From the NCBI GenBank assembly GCA_024644775.1, contig JAHEHB010000083.1, positions 1 to 15,610 of the forward strand: a stretch of 15,610 nucleotides of DNA, written 5' to 3'. Below the pieces are notes generated by a model, which had not been told where the DNA came from, made no database searches, and worked only from the letters and a program-made list of their open reading frames with translations. The position numbers were made by a program, and so were the translations under genes. How positions within the stretch are numbered: the stretch's first letter is position 1; every line of letters starts with the position of its first letter. Positions 6,990 to 13,912 of this stretch are shown one piece after another. Origin of the DNA: Deltaproteobacteria bacterium. Lineage in GTDB: Bacteria; Desulfobacterota; Desulfobacteria; Desulfobacterales; SURF-15.

Positions 6990-7489
6990 GGTAGCACCTC
7001 TCTACGAGCCGTTGTTTTGCCCAGAAAGATACGTATGTTGGTGTAAATGTCTCTGAAATTATGAATCAGAATGAGAACCACGAAAATGGGGAAGCACATA
7101 AGCAGGTAGGTCCACGGAACTCTCAAGGTCGACGATTTGATGCGGTAATTCCAGAGGGTATAGCTCACACTGGGATACAGCAAGATGAGCATTACGATTG
7201 TCGTGAGTGTATCGAAAACGATATCCACCAGCAGTCTTCCTTTGGGGGAAAATTTTCGGTAGAAGATATCAAATCGGATGTGTTGATTATACCGCTTGGC
7301 TAAAGCCGCTCCCAGATAAATCGTCCAAACAAATGAGTAAATGGTTATTTCAAATAATTTCGGTGTGGGTTTGTTGAGGACATAGCGCGAAAACACCTCG
7401 ATGGAAATTGAAACCAGAAGGAGAATAAAAATCCAGGTGGCCAGATGGATCTCTATGAAGTCGAGTATCTTATTGCCGATTCGTCTCAT
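6980..7489 (-). CDS. dctQ: TRAP transporter small permease subunit (DctQ family)
   Basis: A 169-aa protein with four predicted membrane helices (about 15-35, 48-68, 88-110, 125-147), the expected size and topology for DctQ. The region between helices 2 and 3 holds the conserved-type sequence GAALAKRYNQHIRFD. It pairs with DctM in the membrane. The ATG at 7489 has AGGAAAG about 7 nt upstream. It lies between dctP (86-bp gap with a hairpin) and dctM (10-nt overlap). The neighbours support the assignment as strongly as the sequence, because DctQ proteins are divergent. Confidence 0.9.
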   Translation of the reverse strand: MRRIGNKILDFIEIHLATWIFILLLVSISIEVFSRYVLNKPTPKLFEITIYSFVWTIYLGAALAKRYNQHIRFDIFYRKFSPKGRLLVDIVFDTLTTIVMLILLYPSVSYTLWNYRIKSSTLRVPWTYLLMCFPIFVVLILIHNFRDIYTNIRIFLGKTTARREVLPWR

Positions 7490-7515
7490 CAGTCACTTTC
7501 CTGATACGCAGGGAA

Positions 7516-7563
7516 GCGGGGTGCCTTGAAAAAAAGTGCGGATTATTTTCCAAGGCACCGTAA
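7516..7563 (-). promoter_or_regulatory. Intercistronic hairpin between dctP and dctQ
   Basis: GGTGCCTTG (7520-7528) and CAAGGCACC (7551-7559) are perfect 9-bp reverse complements, and the stem can be extended inward by A/T pairs around a bulge. It lies entirely in the 86-bp gap between dctP and dctQ. There is no T-run directly after it on the minus strand. It is more likely an mRNA-stabilising or partial-termination element that lets the binding protein be made in excess than a full terminator. Confidence 0.55.
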
Positions 7564-7575
7564 ATCCCTTTATCC

Positions 7576-8598
7576 TTATTTTACATTCTGGATCTTGGAA
7601 TACATTCCTTTCCCCCAGCGTTTGTCGAATTTTTCCTGGCTGTAGAATTTTTTGGCATGTTCCATGAATGCTGCTTTCTTCGGAATGACCACCTCCATAC
7701 CGAACTCTTTTTGAAATCTTCCCAATAGAGATGCTTCTTGATCCAGAACCAGATAATTGGAATAATTCCGGGCGACCTCCAGGGCTTTCTTGATATAGAC
7801 CCGATAATTCTCAGGCATTTCCTGCCAGAGTTTTTCATTGATAAATGGATTCACAAAACCGATCATATGGTCGGTCAGCACGATGTACTTGGTGACTTCA
7901 TAGAACTTCGATGCGTAGTCGGTGGGAAGCGGGTTGTCTTGTCCATCGATGGTTCCTGTCTTTAAGGCCATGTAGACCTCCCCAAATCCGAGCGGTGTGG
8001 GATTCGCTCCCAAAGCCCTTCCCACATCGAGCCATGCTTCCACATTGGGCATCCGCAGCTTTATCCCTTTCAATTCCTCCGGTTTTTTCACAACCCCGAC
8101 TTTTTCCGTAAAGTTGAGTTGCCGGGTGCCAAGATACCACACATCCAACACGCGCAGGCCGGATTTCTTGGCCAATGTTTCGTAGTACTCCTGCCCAATG
8201 GGCCCTAACTGAACCCGATACATGTGATCGATGTCTCGGTAAAGGTAGGCAACTTCCAGGACACCTATTTCAGGATAGCTTGCTAAATCTGCAAACCAGG
8301 ACGGACTTGCATCGATTGACATTTCAAGGGTCCCCTTCATGACACCGAGGATGCTTGTCTTCTGGTTTGCAAGTTGTCCGGAATGGAAGAGTTTGACCTG
8401 AATTTTTCCACCGCTCAGTTTATCTGCCACTTCGGCGAATTTTTCCATACCCTTATACATTGGCTGGGTTGGCGATGCCACCGTGGTGAAACGGAGGGTG
8501 TAGGTCTTGTCCGCAGCTAGGGAGGACCCTAAACTTAAGACAAGGCCAAGAAATACAATGCTGATAATTGTAACATATTTCTTTTTGTGACGACTCAT
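7576..8598 (-). CDS. dctP: TRAP transporter periplasmic solute-binding protein (DctP family)
   Basis: A 340-aa exported protein. The start at ATG 8598 is chosen for its AAAGGAG ribosome site and because it gives a clean signal peptide: basic MSRHKKK, a hydrophobic core, and probable cleavage after SSLAA near residue 29. The mature part has DctP-family landmarks: VASPTQPMYKGMEKFAE near the start, GGKIQVKLFHSGQL, ELKGIKLRMP (the Arg expected to bind the substrate carboxylate) and PLGFGEVYMALKTGTIDGQDNP. It captures an organic acid in the periplasm and passes it to DctQM. It is the second gene of the operon after the cupin. The substrate is not evident; the adjacent aldolase hints at a keto- or sugar acid. 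Confidence 0.93.
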   Translation of the reverse strand: MSRHKKKYVTIISIVFLGLVLSLGSSLAADKTYTLRFTTVASPTQPMYKGMEKFAEVADKLSGGKIQVKLFHSGQLANQKTSILGVMKGTLEMSIDASPSWFADLASYPEIGVLEVAYLYRDIDHMYRVQLGPIGQEYYETLAKKSGLRVLDVWYLGTRQLNFTEKVGVVKKPEELKGIKLRMPNVEAWLDVGRALGANPTPLGFGEVYMALKTGTIDGQDNPLPTDYASKFYEVTKYIVLTDHMIGFVNPFINEKLWQEMPENYRVYIKKALEVARNYSNYLVLDQEASLLGRFQKEFGMEVVIPKKAAFMEHAKKFYSQEKFDKRWGKGMYSKIQNVK

Positions 8599-8660
8599 GG
8601 CAATTTCTCCTTTCAATTGTGCTGATCGGTTAAGAATTTCCTTTTTGGGATGCAGTTGAA

Positions 8661-8999
8661 CTATTTCGTTTTCTGCTCTGGTAAAAATTCTTCCCTTACG
8701 GGGGAAAAAATTTCAATGACGACGGAATCTTCCAAGACTTTAACACTGTGTTCAACACCACCTAGAAAACACCAACTATCGCCGGGTTGTGCGTCAAATG
8801 CTTCTTTGTCAACTGAGAACCGAAGCTGGCCCTTCACGAGGTATCCCGCCTGCTCGTGAGGATGAGAGTGCTCAGCCATTGCGGTGCCTTTTTTTAACAC
8901 GAACTCGCACATCAGCGTTTTTTCCCCATAAACTAATGTCTTTCGTTCGATTCCCTCGACGGGTGAAATGTATCCAATATCACTGCGTTTTTCGAACAT
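8661..8999 (-). CDS. Small single-domain cupin protein
   Basis: A 112-aa protein with both cupin motifs. Motif 1 is G38-x5-H44-x-H46-P-H48-E49-Q50 with a following G. Motif 2 is PGDSWCFLGGVEH (H84). The His residues would hold one metal ion in a beta barrel. Such small cupins act as isomerases, dioxygenases, sugar epimerases or sensors, so the fold alone does not set the reaction. The ATG at 8999 is preferred over GTG 9005 because AAGGAGG stands 5 nt upstream of it. It lies 62 bp before dctP on the same strand and is probably the first gene of the TRAP operon, perhaps in processing the imported acid. Confidence 0.85.
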   Translation of the reverse strand: MFEKRSDIGYISPVEGIERKTLVYGEKTLMCEFVLKKGTAMAEHSHPHEQAGYLVKGQLRFSVDKEAFDAQPGDSWCFLGGVEHSVKVLEDSVVIEIFSPVREEFLPEQKTK

Positions 9000-9020
9000 A
9001 CACACCTCCTTTTCAACGTT

Positions 9021-9050
9021 AATTATCTGATTTAATTATCTGATTTAATT
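9021..9050. repeat. 13-bp tandem duplication in the nth-cupin gap
   Basis: AATTATCTGATTT occurs at 9021-9033 and again directly at 9034-9046, with a partial third copy (AATT). Read on the minus strand each copy offers a GATAAT hexamer (5 of 6 to the sigma-70 -10 consensus) just upstream of the cupin gene, but no good -35 box was found. Confidence 0.6.
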
Positions 9051-9059
9051 TCCCGGCTT

Positions 9060-9707
9060 TTACCTGGAAACCTTCACTCCCACACGATCGCAGTATGGAT
9101 GGATTTTACATTGGCTACAAAACGGCGAGATCGGCTTGCAGAGATTTTGGCCGTAAGTGACCAACAGATCGTTAATGATCATCCAGTACTGGTGCGGAAG
9201 CTTCTGACGAAGCGCCATCTCCGTCTGCTCCGGTGTTTTGGTTTCAACATACCCCCAACGGTTTGTGATACGATGCACGTGGGTGTCTACGCATATACCC
9301 GATTTACGGTAGCCCAGCGTGAGAACCAAGTTTGCTGTCTTTCGCCCAACGCCGGGCAGTTTCAGCAACTCATCCATTTCATCCGGCACCCGTCCGTTGT
9401 TTTGAGACAAAAGGATTCCACAAATCTTTTTGATATTCAGCGCCTTTGTCTTATAAAAACCCACCGGATAAATAGCCTTCTCAATGGTGGACGCGGGCAC
9501 ATTGTCCATCGCCTGAGGGGTCTTCGCCAATCGAAACAATCTCTCGCTGGCTGCATGGGTCGTTTTATCCTGTGTGCGCAGCGACAATAAACAAGATATA
9601 AGAACTGTAAAAGGGGTTTTCGTGTAGTGCCCGACTACCGGCATACGCCACTTCTGAACTTCCTTTTTTAGGATTCGAATGGCTGCGTGAATCTCTTGTA
9701 CGCTCAT
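9060..9707 (-). CDS. nth: Endonuclease III (DNA glycosylase/AP lyase)
   Basis: A 215-aa base-excision repair enzyme that removes oxidised pyrimidines and cuts abasic sites. The helix-hairpin-helix LPGVGRKTANLVL carries the catalytic Lys123, and VDTHVHRI carries the catalytic Asp141. The C-terminal cysteines Cys190-x6-Cys197-x2-Cys200-x5-Cys206 form the 4Fe-4S cluster loop. All are at nearly the positions of E. coli Nth (K120, D138, C187-C203). The early SAQTTDK-type motif reads SLRTQDK, a mild deviation. The start at 9707 has AAAGGTGA upstream. It is full length. It lies 60 bp before the cupin on the same strand, so partial read-through into the TRAP operon is possible. Confidence 0.95.
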   Translation of the reverse strand: MSVQEIHAAIRILKKEVQKWRMPVVGHYTKTPFTVLISCLLSLRTQDKTTHAASERLFRLAKTPQAMDNVPASTIEKAIYPVGFYKTKALNIKKICGILLSQNNGRVPDEMDELLKLPGVGRKTANLVLTLGYRKSGICVDTHVHRITNRWGYVETKTPEQTEMALRQKLPHQYWMIINDLLVTYGQNLCKPISPFCSQCKIHPYCDRVGVKVSR

Positions 9708-9763
9708 GTTTTCAGTTCACCTTTCGTGCCTTTTTGTTTCTGGCTAACAGCCGATTACATCAT

Positions 9764-9791
9764 ACTATACAATTTTTCCAAAGCGTAACAA
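9764..9791 (-). promoter_or_regulatory. Candidate sigma-70 promoter of nth
   Basis: On the minus strand TTGTTA (9791-9786, 4 of 6) is followed after 16 bp by TATAGT (9769-9764, 5 of 6). The start site would be near 9757, giving a leader of about 50 nt before the nth ATG. It lies back to back with the sigma-54-type promoter facing the other way. Confidence 0.5.
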
Positions 9792-9813
9792 GAAGAAAAA
9801 GTAAATTAACTCT

Positions 9814-9829
9814 TGGCACTTATATTGCA
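9814..9829 (+). promoter_or_regulatory. Sigma-54 (-24/-12) promoter upstream of the B12/radical SAM gene
   Basis: TGGCAC (9814-9819), 5 bp, then TTGCA (9825-9829). This matches the RpoN consensus TGGCACrnnnnTTGCw at nearly every position, with GG and GC exactly 12 bp apart. Transcription would start near 9840, leaving a leader of about 110 nt before the ATG at 9950. Sigma-54 promoters need an upstream ATP-dependent activator; no clear activator site was identified. Confidence 0.65.
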
Positions 9830-9949
9830 TTCATTACAGTGAGTGGTCAAGTGAGTTTTCCGACAAATAGTGGTTGGATTGCGAAACGTAATAAACTTAA
9901 AATCAAATTTTACGTATGACGTTCCACTCGCGCAGAAAGGAGACAACGA

Positions 9950-11353
9950 ATGCGCGTTTTGTTGGTAGAGCCCCCGATTAGTCCCTTTGATGTGCCCACC
10001 GGAACATTTGGATTACCCCCTGCCTATCATCTGGAAAGACTGGCGGGCGGTCTTGTGAAGGATCACGATGTGCGGATCTTCGACATGCGTATCGATCCAA
10101 GTCTATCGGAAGAGCTGGATGACTTCGAACCGGATATGGTGGGCTGTTCCTGTGTAGCGGCCAACAGTCATTTGGCCAAAGAAGTATTGTGGAAAGCCAA
10201 GCAACAGCATCCGGGTACATTTACCGTTATTGGGGGACACCACCCTTCTCTTTCTCCGGAGTCCTGTTCGGAAAATTACATAGATTTTGTCGTTATTGGG
10301 GAAGGAGAAGCCACTCTGAAGGATCTGGTCCAGGTTTGTTCCAGTCGGAAAAGTCCGGCAACAGTTAGAGGGATTGCGTGGCACAATGGATCGGGCATCC
10401 TTCAGATCAATCCGCCCCGCCCTTTATTGGATCTAAATATGTTACCCATTCCAGCTCGGCACCTATCGAAGAGATATCGTGACAAAAAGCTATATTATCG
10501 CGCCAGCTGGCGCCCCACGGATTCTATTATCTCATCGCGAGGCTGTCCCCATAAGTGTACCTTCTGTGGGCTTTGGAAGATCAATCACGGGAAATACCGA
10601 TATCGGCAGGCGGAGCTCATCGCTGAGGAGCTTGATACCATCACCGATCCCTTCGTCTGTTTTGTGGACGATAACACGATTGATCACGTAAAGAATGCCG
10701 ACCGTCTTGCTGATATCATCCGGGAAAGAGGCATCAAAAAGACCTATGAGCTTTACGGTCGGGCGGATACGATTGTGAAACACCCGCAATTAGTTGAAAA
10801 ATGGGCTGAGATCGGTATGAAACTACTTTTAATCGGTCTGGAAGCTACCAATCAGGAGGTGTTAGACTCAATCAATAAGAAGATTTCTACAGAGACAAAC
10901 CAAAAGGCAATAGAAATCTGTCACCGGTTGGGTGTTGAAATCGTAGCCTATTTCATTGTCAATCCGAACTTTGACCGAGAGGATTTTAAGCGTTTGTCCG
11001 ATTATGTAGCGGAAAATCAGCTGACTCATCCTATTTTTACTATTTTAAGCCCCTTTCCTGGAACCCAACTCTATGAAGAGGTTAAACCCACACTGACGAC
11101 AGACCGGTTGGATCTCATCGATTTCTATCACGCTGTGATTCCTACAAGACTCCCTTCAGAAGAGTTTTATGAAGAGTTTAGAAACCTTTACAAGAAAGCC
11201 TATCCTTTTACAGGCTTTGTGAAATCTGTTTTACAGAAAAAGACAGTTCTTTCCCCCTCGATGTTCCGGAAGACGTGTCAGTTTAAAAAGCGAATGGCTT
11301 CATTACAGGAACATCACCGCACCAAAGCACCAACCGCCCCCGATCTCTACTGA
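9950..11353 (+). CDS. B12-binding-domain radical SAM protein
   Basis: A 467-aa enzyme with an N-terminal cobalamin-binding-type Rossmann domain (about 1-135: MRVLLVEPP, GGHHPS at 95-100, IGEGE at 117-121). The radical SAM core follows, with Cys199-x3-Cys203-x2-Cys206 (RGCPHKCTFC) for the 4Fe-4S cluster. The later motifs GLEATNQEVLDSINK and PFPGTQLYEE are usual for the BchE-like class. The canonical cobalamin His motif DxHxxG is absent, so B12 may bind base-off or not at all. Such enzymes catalyse methylations, cyclisations and lipid or tetrapyrrole modification; the substrate is unknown. The ATG at 9950 has GAAAGGAGA 6-7 nt upstream. It is monocistronic, behind a sigma-54-type promoter, and followed by MITE copy 2. 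The basic C-terminal tail (KKTVLSPSMFRKTCQFKKR) is notable. Confidence 0.9.
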   Translation: MRVLLVEPPISPFDVPTGTFGLPPAYHLERLAGGLVKDHDVRIFDMRIDPSLSEELDDFEPDMVGCSCVAANSHLAKEVLWKAKQQHPGTFTVIGGHHPSLSPESCSENYIDFVVIGEGEATLKDLVQVCSSRKSPATVRGIAWHNGSGILQINPPRPLLDLNMLPIPARHLSKRYRDKKLYYRASWRPTDSIISSRGCPHKCTFCGLWKINHGKYRYRQAELIAEELDTITDPFVCFVDDNTIDHVKNADRLADIIRERGIKKTYELYGRADTIVKHPQLVEKWAEIGMKLLLIGLEATNQEVLDSINKKISTETNQKAIEICHRLGVEIVAYFIVNPNFDREDFKRLSDYVAENQLTHPIFTILSPFPGTQLYEEVKPTLTTDRLDLIDFYHAVIPTRLPSEEFYEEFRNLYKKAYPFTGFVKSVLQKKTVLSPSMFRKTCQFKKRMASLQEHHRTKAPTAPDLY

Positions 11354-11698
11354 GCTAGCAGTTCGGCTTTTATATGAGTGGAGTGAGGGTCACAATTATA
11401 ATGATATAAATAGTGATAAACTCGTAAAAAGTCCTAAAACCGTCATGCCGGACTTGATTCGGTATCCAGAAGTCATTGAATTTACTGGATTCCGGCTTTC
11501 GCCGGAATGACATAAAAATGTCTTTTTCGACTTTTTGCGAAACCATCAATAATGGATTCAAAAGCCTCGAACATGGGGTGATTTTGTCATAAAATAAAAT
11601 TTCGATTTTTACACTTTAGATAAATATCCCACGTTTCTTGTCAGGTTCCTTTTGTATCTTATTGGCTTGTTGCACGTTTACATGAGGCCATTTTGCCT
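11354..11698. other. Intergenic region between convergent genes
   Basis: No gene is seen. It holds MITE copy 2 (11413-11550). The rest (11551-11698) is A/T-rich and featureless to the eye. Because the radical SAM gene and the aldo/keto reductase gene converge here, the strong hairpin of the MITE (11489-11508) may serve as a transcription end point. Confidence 0.55.
11413..11550. mobile_element. MITE-like non-autonomous element, copy 2 (138 bp)
   Basis: Same orientation and same ends as 3582-3742. It has the TGATaaacTCGtAAAAAGTC left end, the right end GACTTTTTGCGAAACCATCA, and the hairpin ATTCCGGC-tttc-GCCGGAAT (11489-11508). It lacks the internal 23 bp of copy 1. No clear flanking target duplication is seen. 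Both copies sit just downstream of a plus-strand gene. Confidence 0.7.
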
Positions 11699-12766
11699 CT
11701 ACCTGCCATAAAATAACCGTGGCGGCCTGAGCTCATGCCAAACCGCATCGCAGGCATCAAGCACTTCTTTAGACAAGGTAATGTCAACAGCCCCCATATT
11801 CAATTCCAGCTGTTCAATAGTGGTTGCACCGCAAACGATGGAGGTGATGGTTTTATTGCTCAATACCCATGCAAGGGCAAATTCAGACAACCGTTTACCA
11901 TGATTTTCGGCAGTTTGTGTCAACTTTTCAACAGCCGCAAAGCTGGCATCGTCCCAGTAGGGCTGGTTGTAACGATAACCAAGATGAGCCAAGCTGAATC
12001 GAGCTCCTTCTATGGGTTTGGCGTCTTTTTTATATTTACCGGAGAGAAAACCGGCTGCCATGGGGCTGAACACGCATACCCCCACACCCTCCTCGTCGCA
12101 CAACGGCAGGAGCTCGTATTCGACATCTCTGGCAAGCAGATTGTAGGGGGGCTGAATACAATCCCATCGCGCCAGGTTGAGCTTATCACTGATCCACAAC
12201 GCCTTGCAGAGCTGAAAAGCACGAAAGTTGGAGCAGCCTAAATAGCGTACTTTTCCCTGACATACCAGGTCGTCCATGGCGCGAAGCGTTTCATCAAGAG
12301 GTGTCGCGTAATCCGGCATATGCGCATAATAAAGGTCGAGATAATCGGTTTTCAGACGCTGCAGACTTCCCTCAACCGCCTGCATGATGTGTTTTCGGGA
12401 AAGCCCCATATCGTTGTGACCGACACCTCCACCCGATGGCCAGGCATGAAAAGCCTTCGGACGTGCCAAATCAATTGGACCGCAATCTAACGATTCACCA
12501 TACTTTTCGTCCAATTTCCGGATATGTCCCCCTTTCGATGCAATCACAAGTGAATCCCGTTTCCCCTTAATCGCCTTTGCAACGATTTCTTCAGTGATCC
12601 CATTTACATACATGTCCGCCGTATCGATGAAGTTCACTCCCGCATCGATTGCGGCATGAATGATTTGAATAGATTCCTTTTCTTCCACCTGCCGGCCAAA
12701 AGTCATGGTTCCTAAACAAAACGAAGACACCTTGAGCCCTGTCCTACCCATCCTACGGTATTGCAT
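11699..12766 (-). CDS. Aldo/keto reductase family oxidoreductase
   Basis: A 355-aa NADPH-dependent carbonyl reductase of the TIM-barrel AKR family. The catalytic tetrad is visible: Asp48 (NFIDTAD), Tyr53 (MYVNG), Lys78 (IASKGG) and His149 (YYAHMPD). The family start MxYRxMGRTGLKVS and the cofactor-binding VLSNKTITSIVCGATTIEQL are present. It is slightly long because of an extra segment of about 25 residues (roughly 84-118) between the catalytic Lys and GLSRKHI. The ATG at 12766 is preferred over an in-frame TTG at 12772, with AGGAGG 7 nt upstream. The likely substrate is a sugar or aldehyde, not specified by the sequence. It is separated from the next upstream gene by about 230 bp and probably transcribed from its own promoter. 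Confidence 0.92.
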   Translation of the reverse strand: MQYRRMGRTGLKVSSFCLGTMTFGRQVEEKESIQIIHAAIDAGVNFIDTADMYVNGITEEIVAKAIKGKRDSLVIASKGGHIRKLDEKYGESLDCGPIDLARPKAFHAWPSGGGVGHNDMGLSRKHIMQAVEGSLQRLKTDYLDLYYAHMPDYATPLDETLRAMDDLVCQGKVRYLGCSNFRAFQLCKALWISDKLNLARWDCIQPPYNLLARDVEYELLPLCDEEGVGVCVFSPMAAGFLSGKYKKDAKPIEGARFSLAHLGYRYNQPYWDDASFAAVEKLTQTAENHGKRLSEFALAWVLSNKTITSIVCGATTIEQLELNMGAVDITLSKEVLDACDAVWHELRPPRLFYGR

Positions 12767-12845
12767 CCCCAAACCTCCTGTAAGTCGTATTGAAAATAAG
12801 CTTCCAGTATGAAGTTAACAGTGAATGTAGAATTATCGCGCTGAT

Positions 12846-12875
12846 AAACTAAAGTAAGATCTGATTGAGTGTCAA
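12846..12875 (-). promoter_or_regulatory. Possible promoter of the aldo/keto reductase gene
   Basis: An exact TTGACA lies on the minus strand at 12875-12870. The best -10 at suitable spacing is TAGTTT (12851-12846, 18-bp spacer, 3 of 6). The -35 is perfect but the -10 poor, so an activator or a different start may be involved. Upstream, TAACTC-ctattt-GAGTTA (12899-12916) is a 6-bp inverted repeat. Confidence 0.35.
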
Positions 12876-12999
12876 GTTTAATAACTGTTTCATTTCTTTA
12901 ACTCCTATTTGAGTTATATGATGCCCGCGGATCACCTGCAGGAGGTAAAGCCATTGAGTTCGAACAAGCCTTTACGATAAATCCCGCAAGTTTTTCCTT

Positions 13000-13392
13000 T
13001 CAGGTGCATCCGTCTTGTTGTGCAGAGTCTTCGTTCAATACTTCAGCCAACTTTTCCAGTGCATCCCACGCTGCCGCGAAACCCGCGTAAGCTGCGACTT
13101 GAAAAATCGCTTCAAATATTTCTTCTACTTTAGCACCATTGCGTAAAGCCATCTTAAAATTCAGTTTCAAAGCATTGTTTCGGCCTAATGCAGCCAAAAC
13201 GCAAATACTGCAAAGTGATCTGGTCTTAAGATCGAGGCCACCGCGGGTCCATATCCTACCGCCTAAAACGGTGACGACTTCCTTCTCAAAATCTGGGCAA
13301 ACAGACCGAAAACGCGAAACCAGTGACTTAATATTTTCCTCCCCGACCATCTCCGCAAACTGCTTGTAACCCTTTTCGTAATCGGTGTTCAT
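13000..13392 (-). CDS. Carboxymuconolactone decarboxylase (CMD/AhpD-like) family protein
   Basis: A 130-aa all-helical protein matching the CMD family: LKTRSLCSICVLAALGRNNAL, then ALRNGAKVEEIFEAIFQVAAYAGFAAAWDAL. Family members are decarboxylases or AhpD-like peroxidase partners. Two oddities are visible. The His usually found in the LxxH position of the CMD motif is Asn78 (LKLNFKMAL), so ordinary decarboxylase chemistry is doubtful. There is also a CxxC (Cys61, Cys64), but without the downstream His of the AhpD active site. The ATG at 13392 has AGGAGA 7 nt upstream; a longer frame to 13431 has no ribosome site and would begin within a hairpin. It may be functionally paired with the downstream aldo/keto reductase, but the 230-bp gap argues for separate expression. 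Confidence 0.82.
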   Translation of the reverse strand: MNTDYEKGYKQFAEMVGEENIKSLVSRFRSVCPDFEKEVVTVLGGRIWTRGGLDLKTRSLCSICVLAALGRNNALKLNFKMALRNGAKVEEIFEAIFQVAAYAGFAAAWDALEKLAEVLNEDSAQQDGCT

Positions 13393-13428
13393 TCCATTTC
13401 TCCTGTATAATGCCCCGGATAACCTGGA

Positions 13429-13448
13429 CAAAAAGCGTCAGCTTTTTG
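13429..13448. promoter_or_regulatory. Perfect 8-bp hairpin upstream of the CMD-like gene
   Basis: CAAAAAGC (13429-13436), loop GTCA, GCTTTTTG (13441-13448). It is symmetric, so it reads the same on both strands, with T-runs inside the second arm. It could be a weak bidirectional terminator between the upstream TA/DUF3800 region and the CMD-like gene, or a leader hairpin. The G/C part is only 2-3 bp. Confidence 0.35.
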
Positions 13449-13514
13449 GATGAGAGTTAATTTGTATGTTAGCATCCTATCGGATATTCTTTGTTTTTTT
13501 TTGCAGATAACGCG

Positions 13515-13769
13515 TTACCACAATTCTGGATCTCCTTCAGCATCATTTTCGGAATTTCCGTCCAGAGATCTGAACTGTCGGCACCAAATGTGGATATCCG
13601 CCAGCTGCAGCAAGCGACTCAAATGCGACTCTGTGAAATGAACCGTATCAATCAGATTCTTGATTTCTGTCCCAAGGTGATACTCTGAACAACCTGCAAT
13701 CATTCCGATAGTTACAGGAAGAAAATATCCAGGTTTCATGTAGATGTATCGATATAAAATATGTTGCAT
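13515..13769 (-). pseudogene. Probable C-terminal remnant of a DUF3800-type gene
   Basis: The minus-strand frame ending at 13515 contains GTEIKNLIDTVHFTESHLSRLLQLADIH-type sequence (13676-13590). This resembles the C-terminal end of DUF3800 proteins, where a (D)T.xF..S..S...QLAD block precedes the last helix; that match is from memory and unverified. The part upstream (before about 13740) does not look like the rest of such a protein. There is no ribosome site at ATG 13769 or ATG 13739, and the family is normally more than 200 aa. I therefore read it as a truncated relic. It lies directly downstream of the toxin-antitoxin pair; DUF3800 proteins often occur in mobile and defence-rich regions. 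It could instead be a real 84-aa orphan. Confidence 0.4.
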
Positions 13770-13783
13770 TCTATATGGTTCGG

Positions 13784-13912
13784 TGTAACGCAGAGTTAAA
13801 GTGCGGGCAGAGAAAACCGAGGCGATAACAACAAGGCAATGTAACAGGTTGAAATATTGATAGGTGATAGCCGCCGACTTCTGCCCGTCAATCTTCAACG
13901 TTTTGTTCGGCA
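13784..13912. repeat. Imperfect long inverted repeat at the end of the TA module
   Basis: The stretch 13786-13814 (TAACGCAGAG..., GCGGGCAGA) pairs imperfectly with 13876-13903 (TCTGCCCGTC, ...CAACGTTT). The best core is GGGCAGA (13805-13811) against TCTGCCC (13880-13886), with further A/T and AACG/CGTT pairs. It starts inside the last codons of the antitoxin gene and ends about 105 bp beyond its stop. It may be a folded recombination site or a 3' mRNA structure. Confidence 0.35.

Noticed and set aside
4521..8999. Calling the operon a sialic acid (siaPQM-nanA) system
   Set aside because: The aldolase is much longer than NanA, has different residues around the Tyr and Lys, and no other nan gene is present; only the family level is supported.
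9021..9050. Short tandem repeats as a CRISPR array
   Set aside because: There are only two 13-bp adjacent units without spacers and no cas gene.
9099..9590. 163-codon frame on the plus strand opposite nth
   Set aside because: It is antisense to a gene with complete catalytic and cluster motifs.
9950..11353. Naming the radical SAM gene as a hopanoid (HpnJ) or BchE gene
   Set aside because: Length and general layout are similar, but no specific motif or neighbouring pathway gene supports it.
11735..12241. 168-codon frame on the plus strand opposite the aldo/keto reductase gene
   Set aside because: It is antisense to a gene with a full catalytic tetrad and has no ribosome site.
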